This document shows positions 1 through 8,993 of a stretch of 64,000 nucleotides of DNA, one piece after another. A program made the position numbers and the translations under genes. Source of the DNA: AP-15 sp963818695 (GTDB lineage Bacteria > Pseudomonadota > Alphaproteobacteria > ATCC43930 > CGMCC-115725); assembly GCA_963818695.1 (NCBI GenBank), contig CAWFTG010000007.1, forward strand, positions 1-64,000, read 5' to 3'. Position 1 is the first letter of the stretch. The number at the start of each line of letters is the position of its first letter. The notes below the pieces were generated by a model that was not told the DNA's origin, made no database searches, and worked only from the letters and a program-made list of their open reading frames with translations.

Positions 1-11
1 TGCTGGCGCGG

Positions 12-1177
12 ATGGCCGAGCTCGAGCCGCCCGAGATCGGCGGGGTTGCCTATTTCCGCTTTCACCAGGGCCTGGTGCAAGACACCACCCGGATCGGCGA
101 CCGCGAGTACATCAGCTTCTCCAATTACAATTACCTGGGGCTCTCCGGTCATCCTGCCCTGAAGGCGGCTGTCGCCGACGCGCTCGATCGTTATGGCACG
201 TCGGTGTCGGCGAGCCGCATAGTAGGCGGCGAACGGCCCATCCACGTCGAACTCGAAGGCGCTCTCGCCGAGCTTCTCGATACCGAGGCCTGTCTCGCTT
301 TTGTAAGTGGGCATGGGACCAACGTCACGACGATCGCGCACCTCTTCGGGCCGAAGGATCTGATCCTGCACGACAAGCTGGTACACAACAGCATACAAAT
401 GGGCGCCCTGCTCTCGGGCGCCCGCCGCATCGCCTTTCGGCACAATGACTGGCGGATGCTCGACGATCTGCTGCACCGTCATCGCCGTCACTACGAGCGC
501 GTGGTGGTGATCCTCGAAGGTGTCTACAGCATGGACGGGGACTTCCCCGACCTGCCGCGCTTCGTCGAGCTGCGCGAACGCCACAAAGTCTTCCTGATGA
601 TCGACGAGGCGCACTCGCTCGGGGTATTGGGGGAAGGGGACGCGGCATCCGCGAGCATTTCGGGCTCTCCGGCAGCGACGTCGACATTTGGATGGGCACG
701 CTGAGCAAGTCGCTCGCCAGCTGCGGCGGATATATTGCCGGCTCGCGCGCGCTAATTCTGAATCTCAAATTCAACGCCCCCGGCTTTGTCTTTAGCGTCG
801 GCCTTTCGCCGGCCAATGCCGCGGCCGCGTTCGCAGCGCTCCAGGTGATGGCGGCCGAGCCCGAACGGGTCGCGGAGCTGCGCCGCCGCGCTGGGCTGTT
901 CTTGGAACTGGCACGCGAAAGACAGCTGCCGACCGGCTCCAGCAAGGGTGTCTCGGTCGTGCCGCTGATCGTCGGCGATACGAAGCGGTGCGTCGCTTTG
1001 ACCAATGCCCTCTTAAAACGTGGGATCGACGTGCAACCGATCCTCTATCCCGGGGTGAGAGAGCGCGCGGTGCGGTTGCGATTTTTTATCAACGGTACCC
1101 ACACCGAAGACCAGATCCGGTGGACCATCGGCACCGTCGATGAGGAATGGCGCCGGTTTAACGACCGTCTCGGGTGA
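12..1177 (+). pseudogene. alpha-oxoamine synthase, serine palmitoyltransferase/AONS type, frameshifted
   Basis: PLP fold-type I enzyme of the alpha-oxoamine synthase family, which condenses an amino acid with an acyl thioester and releases CO2. Visible are the N-terminal NYLGL motif, the SGHGTNVTT region, DEAHSLGVLG, and TLSKS with the PLP lysine, followed by a normal C-terminal half. The two halves lie in different frames. Coding sense moves by one base in the G-rich stretch near 629-642, where one added G restores the usual spacing between VLG and GRGIREHF. The frame is open to the left window edge, so the gene may begin upstream, possibly with another domain. Among family members (AONS, KBL, ALAS, SPT) I favour serine palmitoyltransferase or a cysteate-using relative because a ceramide-synthase-like gene is nearby; substrate specificity cannot be read from sequence. 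The shift may be a base-call error. Confidence 0.82.
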
Positions 1178-1218
1178 ATGGCCGGACTGTCGGACCTCGG
1201 TATTGAAAGGGTTAGGAG

Positions 1219-2844
1219 ATGACGATCGACGCCTGCAAGGTGCTGATGATATTTCCGCGTTTCAATGCCAATTCGTTCTGGAATTACCGGGCGACATGCG
1301 AATTGACGGGGGCGCGTTATCCGGCGGCGCCGCTTGGCCTGATTACCGTCGCCGCCCTGCTTCCGCAATCCTGGGAGGTGCAGCTCGTTAATCGCAACAC
1401 CGAATCTCTCGCCGAGGCTGACCTCGAATGGGCCGATTTGGTGATGACTGGAGGAATGCTCTTTCAGCAGCCCGATACCCTCCGCATCATCGAGATGTGC
1501 CGCGCGCAGGGAAAGCCCGTCGTGGTCGGCGGCCCCGATGTTACCTCGACGCCGGGTATCTATAGCAGCGCGAACTTCCGAGTTCTCGGAGAAGCCGAGG
1601 AGATCATGGAGGATTTCGTCGCTGCGTGGCGGAGCGGAGCCGAGGAAGGCGTTTTTGAGGCGCCGATGGGGCAGACCGATGTCACGAGGAGCCCGACGCC
1701 GCGCTTTGATCTCTTAAAGCTGGAGCATTATCTCCACGTCGGCATCCAGTTCTCGCGCGGTTGCCCGTTCAATTGCGAGTTCTGCGACATCATCGAGCTA
1801 TACGGCCGAGTGCCGCGAACCAAGACGAACGAGCAGGTTTTGGCTGAACTCGACACCTTGTACACACTCGGTTACCGCGGCCACGTCGATTTTGTCGACG
1901 ACAACCTGATCGGCAACAAAAAGGCTCTCAAGAAATTTCTGCCGGATTTACAGAGTTGGCAGAACAAGAAGAGCTTCCCGTTTGAGTTTTCGACCGAAGC
2001 GTCGATAAATCTGGCCGACGATGCCGAATTGCTCAGCGCCTTGGTAGCAGCGAATTTCTTTGGAATCTTCGTTGGGATCGAGAGTCCCGATACCGACACT
2101 CTGGTCTCGATGCGAAAGAAGCAGAACACCCGGCGCAGCCTTCAGGAGAGCGTTCACAAAATCTACGACGCCGGCATTTTCGTATTCGCCGGCTTCATCG
2201 TGGGTTTTGACACCGAAAAGGCCAATACCGCCGAGGGGATGATCGAGTGCATCGAGGATACGGCGATCCCCGTGTGCACGGTCGGGTTGCTGTACGCACT
2301 GCCCACAACGCAATTGGGGCGTCGGCTGCTGCGCGAGGGGCGTCTCTTTCCGGGTTCTGAAGCACCCGGCCCGCAGGATACGGGCGATCAATGCACGATC
2401 GGTCTCAACTTTGAAACAAAGCGCCCGCGCCGTGACGTGCTCGCGGATTACCGGGCGGTGCTGGACGCAGTCTATGATCCGGTCGCCTATTTCGGCCGCG
2501 TGCGCCGTGTCGGCCGTATGCTCAGATGCGGGAAGCCCAGGTTCAAGGCGTCGCTGCCGCAAACGTTGCGCGACCTGCGCTTGCTGGGCCGGCTGGTTTG
2601 GCGCCTACCGGATGCGGGTCCCGGAACAACGGGGCAATTCTGGAAGAGCGTCCTCGACACCGCAACCCACAACCCTCGGGCCTTGCGGTTTCTGGTAATG
2701 ATGAGCGCCCTCTATTTGCATCATGGCCCATTCTCGCGCCAGGTGATCGCCCAAATCAATCGGCAGATCGAGGATATCGACCTTGGTCTCTGGAACGCCC
2801 CCCATCTGGCGCCAGCCGATGACAAAGCTCTTTCGGCCGCATAG
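1219..2844 (+). CDS. B12-binding domain radical SAM protein
   Basis: A 541-residue protein with an N-terminal cobalamin-binding Rossmann domain (about residues 10-130, no base-off DXHXXG motif noticed) and a radical SAM core. The core carries the CxxxCxxC cluster motif GCPFNCEFC with cysteines at 182, 186 and 189. A C-terminal region of about 130 residues follows, as in family members annotated with DUF4070. Such enzymes cleave SAM at a 4Fe-4S centre and often methylate or rearrange unreactive carbons of lipids or natural products. The gene follows the oxoamine synthase by 41 bases in the same direction, so an operon is likely. AGGAG lies directly against the ATG, which is tight; an in-frame ATG at 1246-1251 is the alternative start. 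The substrate is unknown; modification of the long-chain lipid made by neighbouring enzymes is inference. Confidence 0.88.
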   Translation: MTIDACKVLMIFPRFNANSFWNYRATCELTGARYPAAPLGLITVAALLPQSWEVQLVNRNTESLAEADLEWADLVMTGGMLFQQPDTLRIIEMCRAQGKPVVVGGPDVTSTPGIYSSANFRVLGEAEEIMEDFVAAWRSGAEEGVFEAPMGQTDVTRSPTPRFDLLKLEHYLHVGIQFSRGCPFNCEFCDIIELYGRVPRTKTNEQVLAELDTLYTLGYRGHVDFVDDNLIGNKKALKKFLPDLQSWQNKKSFPFEFSTEASINLADDAELLSALVAANFFGIFVGIESPDTDTLVSMRKKQNTRRSLQESVHKIYDAGIFVFAGFIVGFDTEKANTAEGMIECIEDTAIPVCTVGLLYALPTTQLGRRLLREGRLFPGSEAPGPQDTGDQCTIGLNFETKRPRRDVLADYRAVLDAVYDPVAYFGRVRRVGRMLRCGKPRFKASLPQTLRDLRLLGRLVWRLPDAGPGTTGQFWKSVLDTATHNPRALRFLVMMSALYLHHGPFSRQVIAQINRQIEDIDLGLWNAPHLAPADDKALSAA

Positions 2845-2866
2845 GACGCGACGCAGTGTGGCATCC

Positions 2867-4092
2867 TTACAGAGTCTTGGCGTAATTCGATAGAGCTTAT
2901 CGAGCTGCGCGCCAATGGCGTGGCAGCCTTCGAGGGAGGGTTTGTTATCCTCCAGGATCCATGAGAACTCGACCATCTCGATATTTGCCCGGCGCGCGGC
3001 GTCCAAGATTTCGCCCAGCATCAACGTGACAAGCGCCATGCTCAATGCCGATCTGCGATACCGTTGCCGCACCCCGGTCAGCATTACCCGCGCCGTTTTT
3101 GGTTTGCGAAAGCGCAACCGCCACAACAGTTTGAGCCAGTTGATTGGAAGCAGCTTGCCGTCGAGATCGGCGACGATCTCGTTTAGGTTGGGGAGGGCGA
3201 CCAGCATCGCCGCCGGTTCGCCATCGGCAAGCGCGAAGACCACGCTTTGCGGCGGAAGAACCGGCGCCAGCTGGTCGATGATCTGTTTGGCTTCGCGTTC
3301 GGTCACCGGCAGGAACCCCCAATTTTGGGTCCAGGCCTCGTTATAGATATCGAGAGCCAGCCGCATTTCCTCCGCGAAGCGGGCGGGATCGAGAGGGCGT
3401 ACGGCGATCCGCCCTTCCGCACGGAGCCGAGCGGTGATGCGTTCGAGTTGGTGGAGGTGCCTTGTTACGATATCGGCAAGCGTGACCCGTAGCGCGTGCA
3501 GGTCCTTGGCTTTGACGTACCCTTCCGCGACGAGGCGTTGGGCATAATAGGGAGGCGTGTAAGGCATGCCGACCATGGGCGGCGTCTCAAAACCGGAAAC
3601 CAGAACGCCGATGTCGTCGTTCATCGACAAGCTGTAGGGACCCAGGATCCGACGCATGCCGCGCTCCCGCAGCCAATTCTCGGCGGTGCGCTGCAAGCCA
3701 GCAAAAACGGCCTGGTCGTCTACCGCCTCGAGCAGGCCGAAATTGCCGGTCTCGTCGCGATGGGTTTCGAGATGGAGGTGATTGATCTGCGCGCTGATTC
3801 GCCCGACCGGGACCCCGTCGCGCCAGGCCAGCCAGAAACATGCCTCGCCATGATCAAAGAACGGGTTCCGGCGCCGGTCGAGCAGCCGGTGCATGTCGCG
3901 ACGCAGCGGCGGGACCCAATTGGGATCATCGCGATGCAGCCGATAGGGCAGGTCGACGAAGCGATTGCGGTCGCGCCATCCGCGCAGCGCGGTCACCTCG
4001 ATGGGGCTGCCTCTCGCCGGGTTCCGCTGGGCCTCGGGGCCAGCGTAGGCGGTATCTGGCGCGCCTGGAGCGCGAGCGCTATTCATCAGCAT
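2867..4092 (-). CDS. GNAT-fold N-acyltransferase, YghO / bacterial ceramide synthase-like
   Basis: About 408 residues. The protein matches the YghO-type family: RFVDLPYRLHRDDPNWVPP near the start, NPFFDHGEA, GRISAQINH, GPYSLSMNDDIGVLVSGF, then NWGFLPVT and a second acyltransferase-like half ending in SWILEDNKPS. From memory, the Caulobacter member of this family (bCerS) N-acylates the long-chain base in ceramide synthesis, which fits the adjacent oxoamine synthase. The formal frame runs on to 2605, overlapping the convergent radical SAM gene by 240 bases. Shifting one base near 2877-2884 gives an ending YAKTL-stop with TAA at 2867-2869, matching the family's usual YxxYEKPL-like end and leaving 22 bases between the genes. 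I therefore end it at 2867. Start 4092 or the ATG at 4086 are both possible. Confidence 0.82.
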
Positions 4093-4269
4093 TGGAGCGG
4101 AGATGCAGCCGGCCTGGAGATACGTCCGGCGTCACTCTATGTTAATCGAGGTCGAATCGTATCGGAAAACCGAGATTCCAAGAAGTACCCTGTGTTCCGG
4201 CCATCCTTGCTCGCGAATGATGAGGGTTTGATCCCGCTACACCGCTCGGTGACGGGATCTGAACATCGG

Positions 4270-5328
4270 GTGACTCCCGGGGTGCCCGCTGCATTTGCGG
4301 GTCAGCCGGAAGTCATCGAGGGCGATCTGCCCATCAGACAGCTGCGGCGAGCGGTTGACGATTTGTTGGTCCCAAGACCCGCTTTCTACTGGATCGACTT
4401 CCTAGCCTCGATAATTTGTTTTTACGCCGGGTTTGCGGCTAGTGCAGTGCTGCCGCTGAACAACCCGCTCAAGCTTGTCGGTGCGGTGGTCGCTGTGCTC
4501 TCTTTGTATCGGGCGGTCGTGTTCATCCACGAAATCGCGCACCTGTCACCGGGCCGCGTCCCGGGGTTCCGTGTCGCGTGGAATCTGCTGTGCGGCGTTC
4601 CCTTGCTGGTACCGAGTTTTCTCTATGGCTCGCATCGCGACCATCACGCGAGACGCGCCTACGGCACCGCGAAGGACGGGGAATACAGACCCTGGGGGCG
4701 CCCCGGCAATCGCATCGGCATAGTGATGTTTGCCTGCTCCAGCTTTCTCGGGCTACCCGCGGGTGTGCTGCGATTCGGGATACTCGGGCCGCTATCGTGG
4801 TTCCACCGGCGGTTTCGGGAATGGGTCGCAATCAATGCATCGTCGCTGGTTGTCGACCCGCATTACCGTCGTGACCCGCCATCGCGGCAGGAGGCACGCG
4901 GCTGGCGCGTTCAGGAAGCGGGCGTCTTCACCTATCTCGTCGCAATCGCCATTGCCCTCGCTACAGGATTGATCAACGCGGAGCCGGTGGTGCAGCTCTA
5001 TCTGATCAGCGCCGCCAGCCTGCTCCTGAACAGCTTGCGCACCTTGGCGGCGCATCGCTATCGCTCCTTAGGTGACCCAATGACGGCGACCCAGCAATTG
5101 CTCGATTCGTTGAACTATCCGCGGCGCTCCTGGCTGGTCCCGCTGTGGGCGCCGGTCGGGTTGCGGTTTCACGCCATGCATCATCTGTTTCCTGGCATCC
5201 CGTATCATAATCTGGCTGCTGCGCATGATCGAGTGATGGGGATATTGCCGGAGAGCTCGCCGTATCGCCGAACGGCCGGGCACGGATTGGCCGCCAGCCT
5301 TAGAGAACTCTGGCGAAGGGCTCGCTAG
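4270..5328 (+). CDS. fatty acid desaturase-family membrane protein
   Basis: Integral membrane di-iron enzyme of the desaturase/hydroxylase family. All three histidine boxes are present in order: HEIAH, HRDHH, and HAMHH in the C-terminal part. Hydrophobic segments lie on both sides of the first two boxes and again before the third. About 352 residues from the GTG at 4270 is normal for the family; TTG at 4207 and GTG at 4249 are other possible starts, and there is no ATG in this part of the frame. The open frame further upstream is antisense to the acyltransferase and is not part of the gene. Members introduce a double bond or hydroxyl group into acyl chains or long-chain bases. Here it may modify the sphingoid-type lipid of this locus (inference). 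The gene is divergent from the acyltransferase and runs toward the sulfotransferase. Confidence 0.8.
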   Translation: MTPGVPAAFAGQPEVIEGDLPIRQLRRAVDDLLVPRPAFYWIDFLASIICFYAGFAASAVLPLNNPLKLVGAVVAVLSLYRAVVFIHEIAHLSPGRVPGFRVAWNLLCGVPLLVPSFLYGSHRDHHARRAYGTAKDGEYRPWGRPGNRIGIVMFACSSFLGLPAGVLRFGILGPLSWFHRRFREWVAINASSLVVDPHYRRDPPSRQEARGWRVQEAGVFTYLVAIAIALATGLINAEPVVQLYLISAASLLLNSLRTLAAHRYRSLGDPMTATQQLLDSLNYPRRSWLVPLWAPVGLRFHAMHHLFPGIPYHNLAAAHDRVMGILPESSPYRRTAGHGLAASLRELWRRAR

Positions 5329-5362
5329 AGTTTGTCAGGTCTGTGGGCGATTTGAGGAGCAA

Positions 5363-6469
5363 ATGTCAGCAGGGTTGCACCCGCCCGCCACCGCGGATCG
5401 CCCAGCGACCGATCGCAACCGGGCGCAAGATCATCTCCCGGAGCACAACAAATCTCAGCCGTACAATCCGATAATCCTGTTGTCCGCATGCCCCCGAAGC
5501 GGATCGAATTACCTGGAAAACCTGCTCTTGCTGCATCCGCAGTGCCGGAAATCCAAGGTTCCGGAGGATTTTTTCCTTTCCAACAGTGAGACACTGTTAA
5601 ATTTTTGCCGATCGGTTGCCGAAAGCTGGGATGTTTGGTGGCTCCAACGCCTGGGTGGGGCGTCCCGGTTAGCAATGCATATCGGCACTGCACTATTGCG
5701 CTTTGCCGACCCTGGCTCGGAAGAAGAGACGCCGGCAGGCGATTTCCGTTTGGTGCTCCGCTCTCCCGCGACCGAAGGAATCGCGACCGCGATGACCTTG
5801 TTTCCGAATGCGCGGGTGCTGGTCCTGGTACGGGACGGGCCGGCGACGGTCGAATCGGGTCGCAGGAGTTTCCGCTGGCCGTATGAAGAGGCCATGCTGG
5901 CCTGGCGCCAATCCGTCCGGCGCATTTTGGCCTTTCTGACGAGTGCTGATGGCCCACACTGTCAGCTGATCCGGTTCGAAGATCTCGCAGCTGATCCAGC
6001 TAGTGAGATTGCGCGCGTCTTCGCGTTCCTGGACCTCGATCCGGCGCTTTACCCCTTCGGCCGGGTTAACGAAATCCCGGTGTTCGGTTCATCGAGCTTT
6101 GGCCGGACGGACGGAGAGGAGGTTCATTGGCGTCCGGTGCCCAAAGATCCGTCATTCGATCCGTTGGCGAGAGCGGAGTCATGGCCCGCCCATCGGCTCG
6201 CGCGGTTCGCTTGGCTGGCGGGAGCAGAGCAGCGCAAGCTCGGCTATCTCCTTCCGCCGTTGTCGCCAATGGCGCGCGTCTGGAATGTCGTGCTCGACGG
6301 AATATACCGGGCTCGTCGCATCGCGATCCAAATCGCCTTGCTCCCCCTCAGAGACCCGCGGGTGTTCAGTGACCGCCGGCGACGGTATATTTCCTGGCGC
6401 AAGATGAGCAGACCGGGCGATGCGGTGCAATGCGCCCTGCGCAATTGGAGGCGATCCCGCGGCGCATGA
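5363..6469 (+). CDS. PAPS-dependent sulfotransferase
   Basis: A 368-residue sulfotransferase-family protein. The 5'-phosphosulfate loop is seen as ACPRSGSNYLENLL near residue 43, and the 3'-phosphate-binding strand as VLVLVRDGPATVESGR in the middle. Both bind PAPS, the sulfate donor. The conserved acidic element IRFEDLAADP, typical of Sulfotransfer_1/3 proteins, follows. A GAGGAG ribosome site at 5354-5359 precedes the ATG. The gene starts 34 bases after the desaturase stop, so co-transcription is likely. The acceptor cannot be read from sequence; with lipid synthesis and glycosyltransferase genes around it, a membrane lipid or surface glycan is most likely. An arginine-rich C-terminal tail of about 60 residues with a hydrophobic patch suggests membrane association. 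Confidence 0.82.
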   Translation: MSAGLHPPATADRPATDRNRAQDHLPEHNKSQPYNPIILLSACPRSGSNYLENLLLLHPQCRKSKVPEDFFLSNSETLLNFCRSVAESWDVWWLQRLGGASRLAMHIGTALLRFADPGSEEETPAGDFRLVLRSPATEGIATAMTLFPNARVLVLVRDGPATVESGRRSFRWPYEEAMLAWRQSVRRILAFLTSADGPHCQLIRFEDLAADPASEIARVFAFLDLDPALYPFGRVNEIPVFGSSSFGRTDGEEVHWRPVPKDPSFDPLARAESWPAHRLARFAWLAGAEQRKLGYLLPPLSPMARVWNVVLDGIYRARRIAIQIALLPLRDPRVFSDRRRRYISWRKMSRPGDAVQCALRNWRRSRGA

Positions 6470-6524
6470 GTTGACCTTCGAACTGCGGATGAAATCGCGT
6501 ATCCGCGCCGATCACACGAACTAC

Positions 6525-7412
6525 TCAAGCATAGGGACCAATATCGACGGCAACGCGGCGCAGGATAGGGTCGACCAACGCTGCCGGAAGCGCTCGCATC
6601 AGCTGCGTGCCGAGGTAGAGGGGATAGGGAAAAGCGATCTGGCGACGTCCTCTCGCCAGGCCGCGCCGAATGATATTCGCGGCACGCTCGGGCAGCAGCA
6701 TTAGCGGCTTGGGTCCGCTAACCGTCCGGGACAAACGTGTTTCGACAAAACCCGGCAAAACGACCGAGATGTTGATCCCCTCCGGCTCCAGCCAGCTCCT
6801 CAGCGCCTCGCCGTAGATCCTTACTGCCGCCTTGCTCGCGCAATAGCCGGGCGAGAAGGGTATTCCACGCAGGGCCGCCAACGATGAGATCAGCGCAACC
6901 TGGCCGCGCCGGCGTCGACGCATTGCCGGAAGGACCGGATGGAGCGTGTTCGAAACGCCGCCGAAATTGACGTCCATCACGCGGTGCAGCTCGTCAAGCG
7001 TTTCGCCGGCGCCGTCCCTCCACAGCCCGCCCTGAACCCCGGCATTCGCAATCACCAGCTCGAGAGGCGAGGCGCGGTCGGCGTTGTCGATCCAGGCGGC
7101 GAGGGCCGCCGCCTCCGTAACATCCAGGCAAGCCTCGATCACCTCGGCACCGCGCTCGCGGCACAGATTAGCTACGGCGGCAAGCCGGGCAGCATCCCGA
7201 CCGCAAAGCGCTAGATGGGTTCGTGGCGCGGCGTAGGCCCGGGCCAGCGCGGCGCCGATACCGCTACTCGCACCGGTGATGAGAATGGATCGAGGATTCC
7301 TCACCTCGGTATATATACCGCAGAACGCTCCAGATTCTCCGGCCTCGGACATGCGTTGGACGGCGAACCGCGATTTACCGGATGAGCCCGGCGCTGCAAC
7401 TCGATTTGACAA
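6525..7412 (-). CDS. short-chain dehydrogenase/reductase
   Basis: Classical SDR. The cofactor motif TGASSGIG, the NAG motif (NAGVQ), and the catalytic Ser and YxxxK in SSLAALRGIPFSPGYCASK are all visible. A C-terminal helix rich in hydrophobic residues suggests membrane association. The start is uncertain. The longest frame begins at 7412, but the Rossmann strand starts only after residue 37, so ATG 7352 or GTG 7304 (four codons before SILITGA) is more likely. It lies tail-to-tail with the sulfotransferase. In sphingolipid loci an SDR can reduce the 3-keto intermediate, so 3-ketosphinganine-type reductase is a reasonable guess here, but SDR sequences do not reveal the substrate. Confidence 0.8.
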   Translation of the reverse strand: MSNRVAAPGSSGKSRFAVQRMSEAGESGAFCGIYTEVRNPRSILITGASSGIGAALARAYAAPRTHLALCGRDAARLAAVANLCRERGAEVIEACLDVTEAAALAAWIDNADRASPLELVIANAGVQGGLWRDGAGETLDELHRVMDVNFGGVSNTLHPVLPAMRRRRRGQVALISSLAALRGIPFSPGYCASKAAVRIYGEALRSWLEPEGINISVVLPGFVETRLSRTVSGPKPLMLLPERAANIIRRGLARGRRQIAFPYPLYLGTQLMRALPAALVDPILRRVAVDIGPYA

Positions 7413-7512
7413 TGCTGGCCGCGCTGCGTTCGCCGGTGTGTGCTAGAGTCGGATTGTCGGAAGCCCGATCATCCAAACGAGCTCTCACCAAAAGCACCAC
7501 AGGAGAGGATTG

Positions 7513-8955
7513 GTGCCAAACCTCCAAATAGCTCTTACTAAACAGTTCGCTCTGCCAAACACATTCAGCATTCTAACTATCCGAAACGTATTTCTCTGCG
7601 CAATTATACTTTCAACGGCAACGATGCTGTATTCGGTATCCGAAATGCGGGGCATGTTCGCAGACGGCGCCAACTACACCGTGCATATCCTGGCTTCTGA
7701 AGACTTTTACCTCCTGGAACCCGCACGGAAGCTGGTTCAACTCCTCCAGCAGTCATTTCTTATCCTCGGCATACGATCTGGCGTCACGGACTTGCCGACC
7801 CTTGAGCGGCTGTTCACTTTGGGCGCCTTGGGTTGGCCAATTCTCCTGACTTACAGCTGCTGGTTGATCCTTCCACCTCAAGAGAAGGGATGGATGATCG
7901 GGCCTCTGATCAATCTGGTGGCCCTAATTCCAATGACCAGCCTCGCGGCCATCGGTGAGGGCATGATCGCGTCCTGTTTGCTGTGGATGATTTTTTTCCT
8001 GGTATTATTCAGGGACCACAGTGTCTGGGGAGCGATTCTCGCCATTTCTCTAACCGCATTGGGAGCAGTAACTCACGAATCTGCAGCTATATTCTTTGTC
8101 GGGATTGCCGCCATTGCCCTCACGCGCATGCGCCGCAGCTCTGCGGTCGAGCGGTTGAAGCAGTTCGCGATTTCGGCGGCCGCAATATGGTCGGCCTGCT
8201 ACCTGGTTTCGGTCATCCTGCACCCCCGCGATCCAGTAAATGTTGGCGACTTCCTGATTGGCGTTTTCGCTATCGCGTTTGTCGAGCTACAGGGAGTAAA
8301 CCTCACCGCGGTCGCCACGATCGTCGCATGCGTCAGCCTTTTCTGGATCGTGCGCGCACAAAACAAAGGCGAATTAATTCAGCCTATTGTATTGAGCTCT
8401 GTTAGCTTTTTCGTTCTCGTCGCTGCATTATTGCTGTTTATACCGGAATGGACCGTTACTCCCGTCGCTCAATTCAGTGGGCGCGGGTTGCCGGTGCTTG
8501 GCACAACAGTGCTTTCGTTTGGGCTGTGGGCCGGTTGGAGGAACGGTGTGAAGCCAGAATTGCTGCTTTCAAAGCCTGCCCTCGTGGTCTTGTCCGGATT
8601 GCTGCTTACCCAGAGTGTTGCCCAAATCATGATGACGCGGCAGTGGGCCAATACGCTCGGTGCCGTAACGCGGATCATCGAGCGACGGGAAGGGCGGGTT
8701 CCGTGGCAGACAGCGCTCGAAATCGCAGCCCCGCGCAATCCTCTTATCTGGGTAGAGATGACCTGGTATTCGGAAATTCAGGCTCTGTCGCTCCTGCTCG
8801 CTCATCAAGGCCGCGTTCATACTCTTATCGATTCGCCGCCTTCCGAGAGGTGGAAACCGCTCCAGCTCGACGCCCCGGAGAGCCTGCCGAAATCGAGGTT
8901 CTGGGACGTGAGCCCCTACGTGACTGCGGTCGAAAGCCGAAACCTCCGGCGATAG
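7513..8955 (+). CDS. polytopic membrane protein, possibly GT-C-type glycosyltransferase
   Basis: About 480 residues with roughly ten to eleven hydrophobic segments. I do not recognise a named family. Two features resemble GT-C glycosyltransferases: an acidic motif in the first large loop after TM1 (GMFADGANYTVH) and a conserved-looking THES in a middle loop. AGGAGAGG at 7501-7508 points to the GTG at 7513 as start; TTG at 7510 is in frame. Base composition is somewhat more AT-rich than the flanking genes, which may indicate transfer. It stands between an SDR and an ABC exporter, so a role in moving a sugar onto a lipid-linked acceptor is plausible but unproven. Confidence 0.6.
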   Translation: MPNLQIALTKQFALPNTFSILTIRNVFLCAIILSTATMLYSVSEMRGMFADGANYTVHILASEDFYLLEPARKLVQLLQQSFLILGIRSGVTDLPTLERLFTLGALGWPILLTYSCWLILPPQEKGWMIGPLINLVALIPMTSLAAIGEGMIASCLLWMIFFLVLFRDHSVWGAILAISLTALGAVTHESAAIFFVGIAAIALTRMRRSSAVERLKQFAISAAAIWSACYLVSVILHPRDPVNVGDFLIGVFAIAFVELQGVNLTAVATIVACVSLFWIVRAQNKGELIQPIVLSSVSFFVLVAALLLFIPEWTVTPVAQFSGRGLPVLGTTVLSFGLWAGWRNGVKPELLLSKPALVVLSGLLLTQSVAQIMMTRQWANTLGAVTRIIERREGRVPWQTALEIAAPRNPLIWVEMTWYSEIQALSLLLAHQGRVHTLIDSPPSERWKPLQLDAPESLPKSRFWDVSPYVTAVESRNLRR

Positions 8956-8993
8956 CTAAACATAAAGATCCGCAGTGCCTGGAATAGATGCAG

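Noticed and set aside
3496..4269. Long open frame upstream of the desaturase, giving a 610-residue protein
   Set aside because: This part is the antisense of the YghO-like acyltransferase gene, has no homology, and the desaturase family length is reached from 4270.
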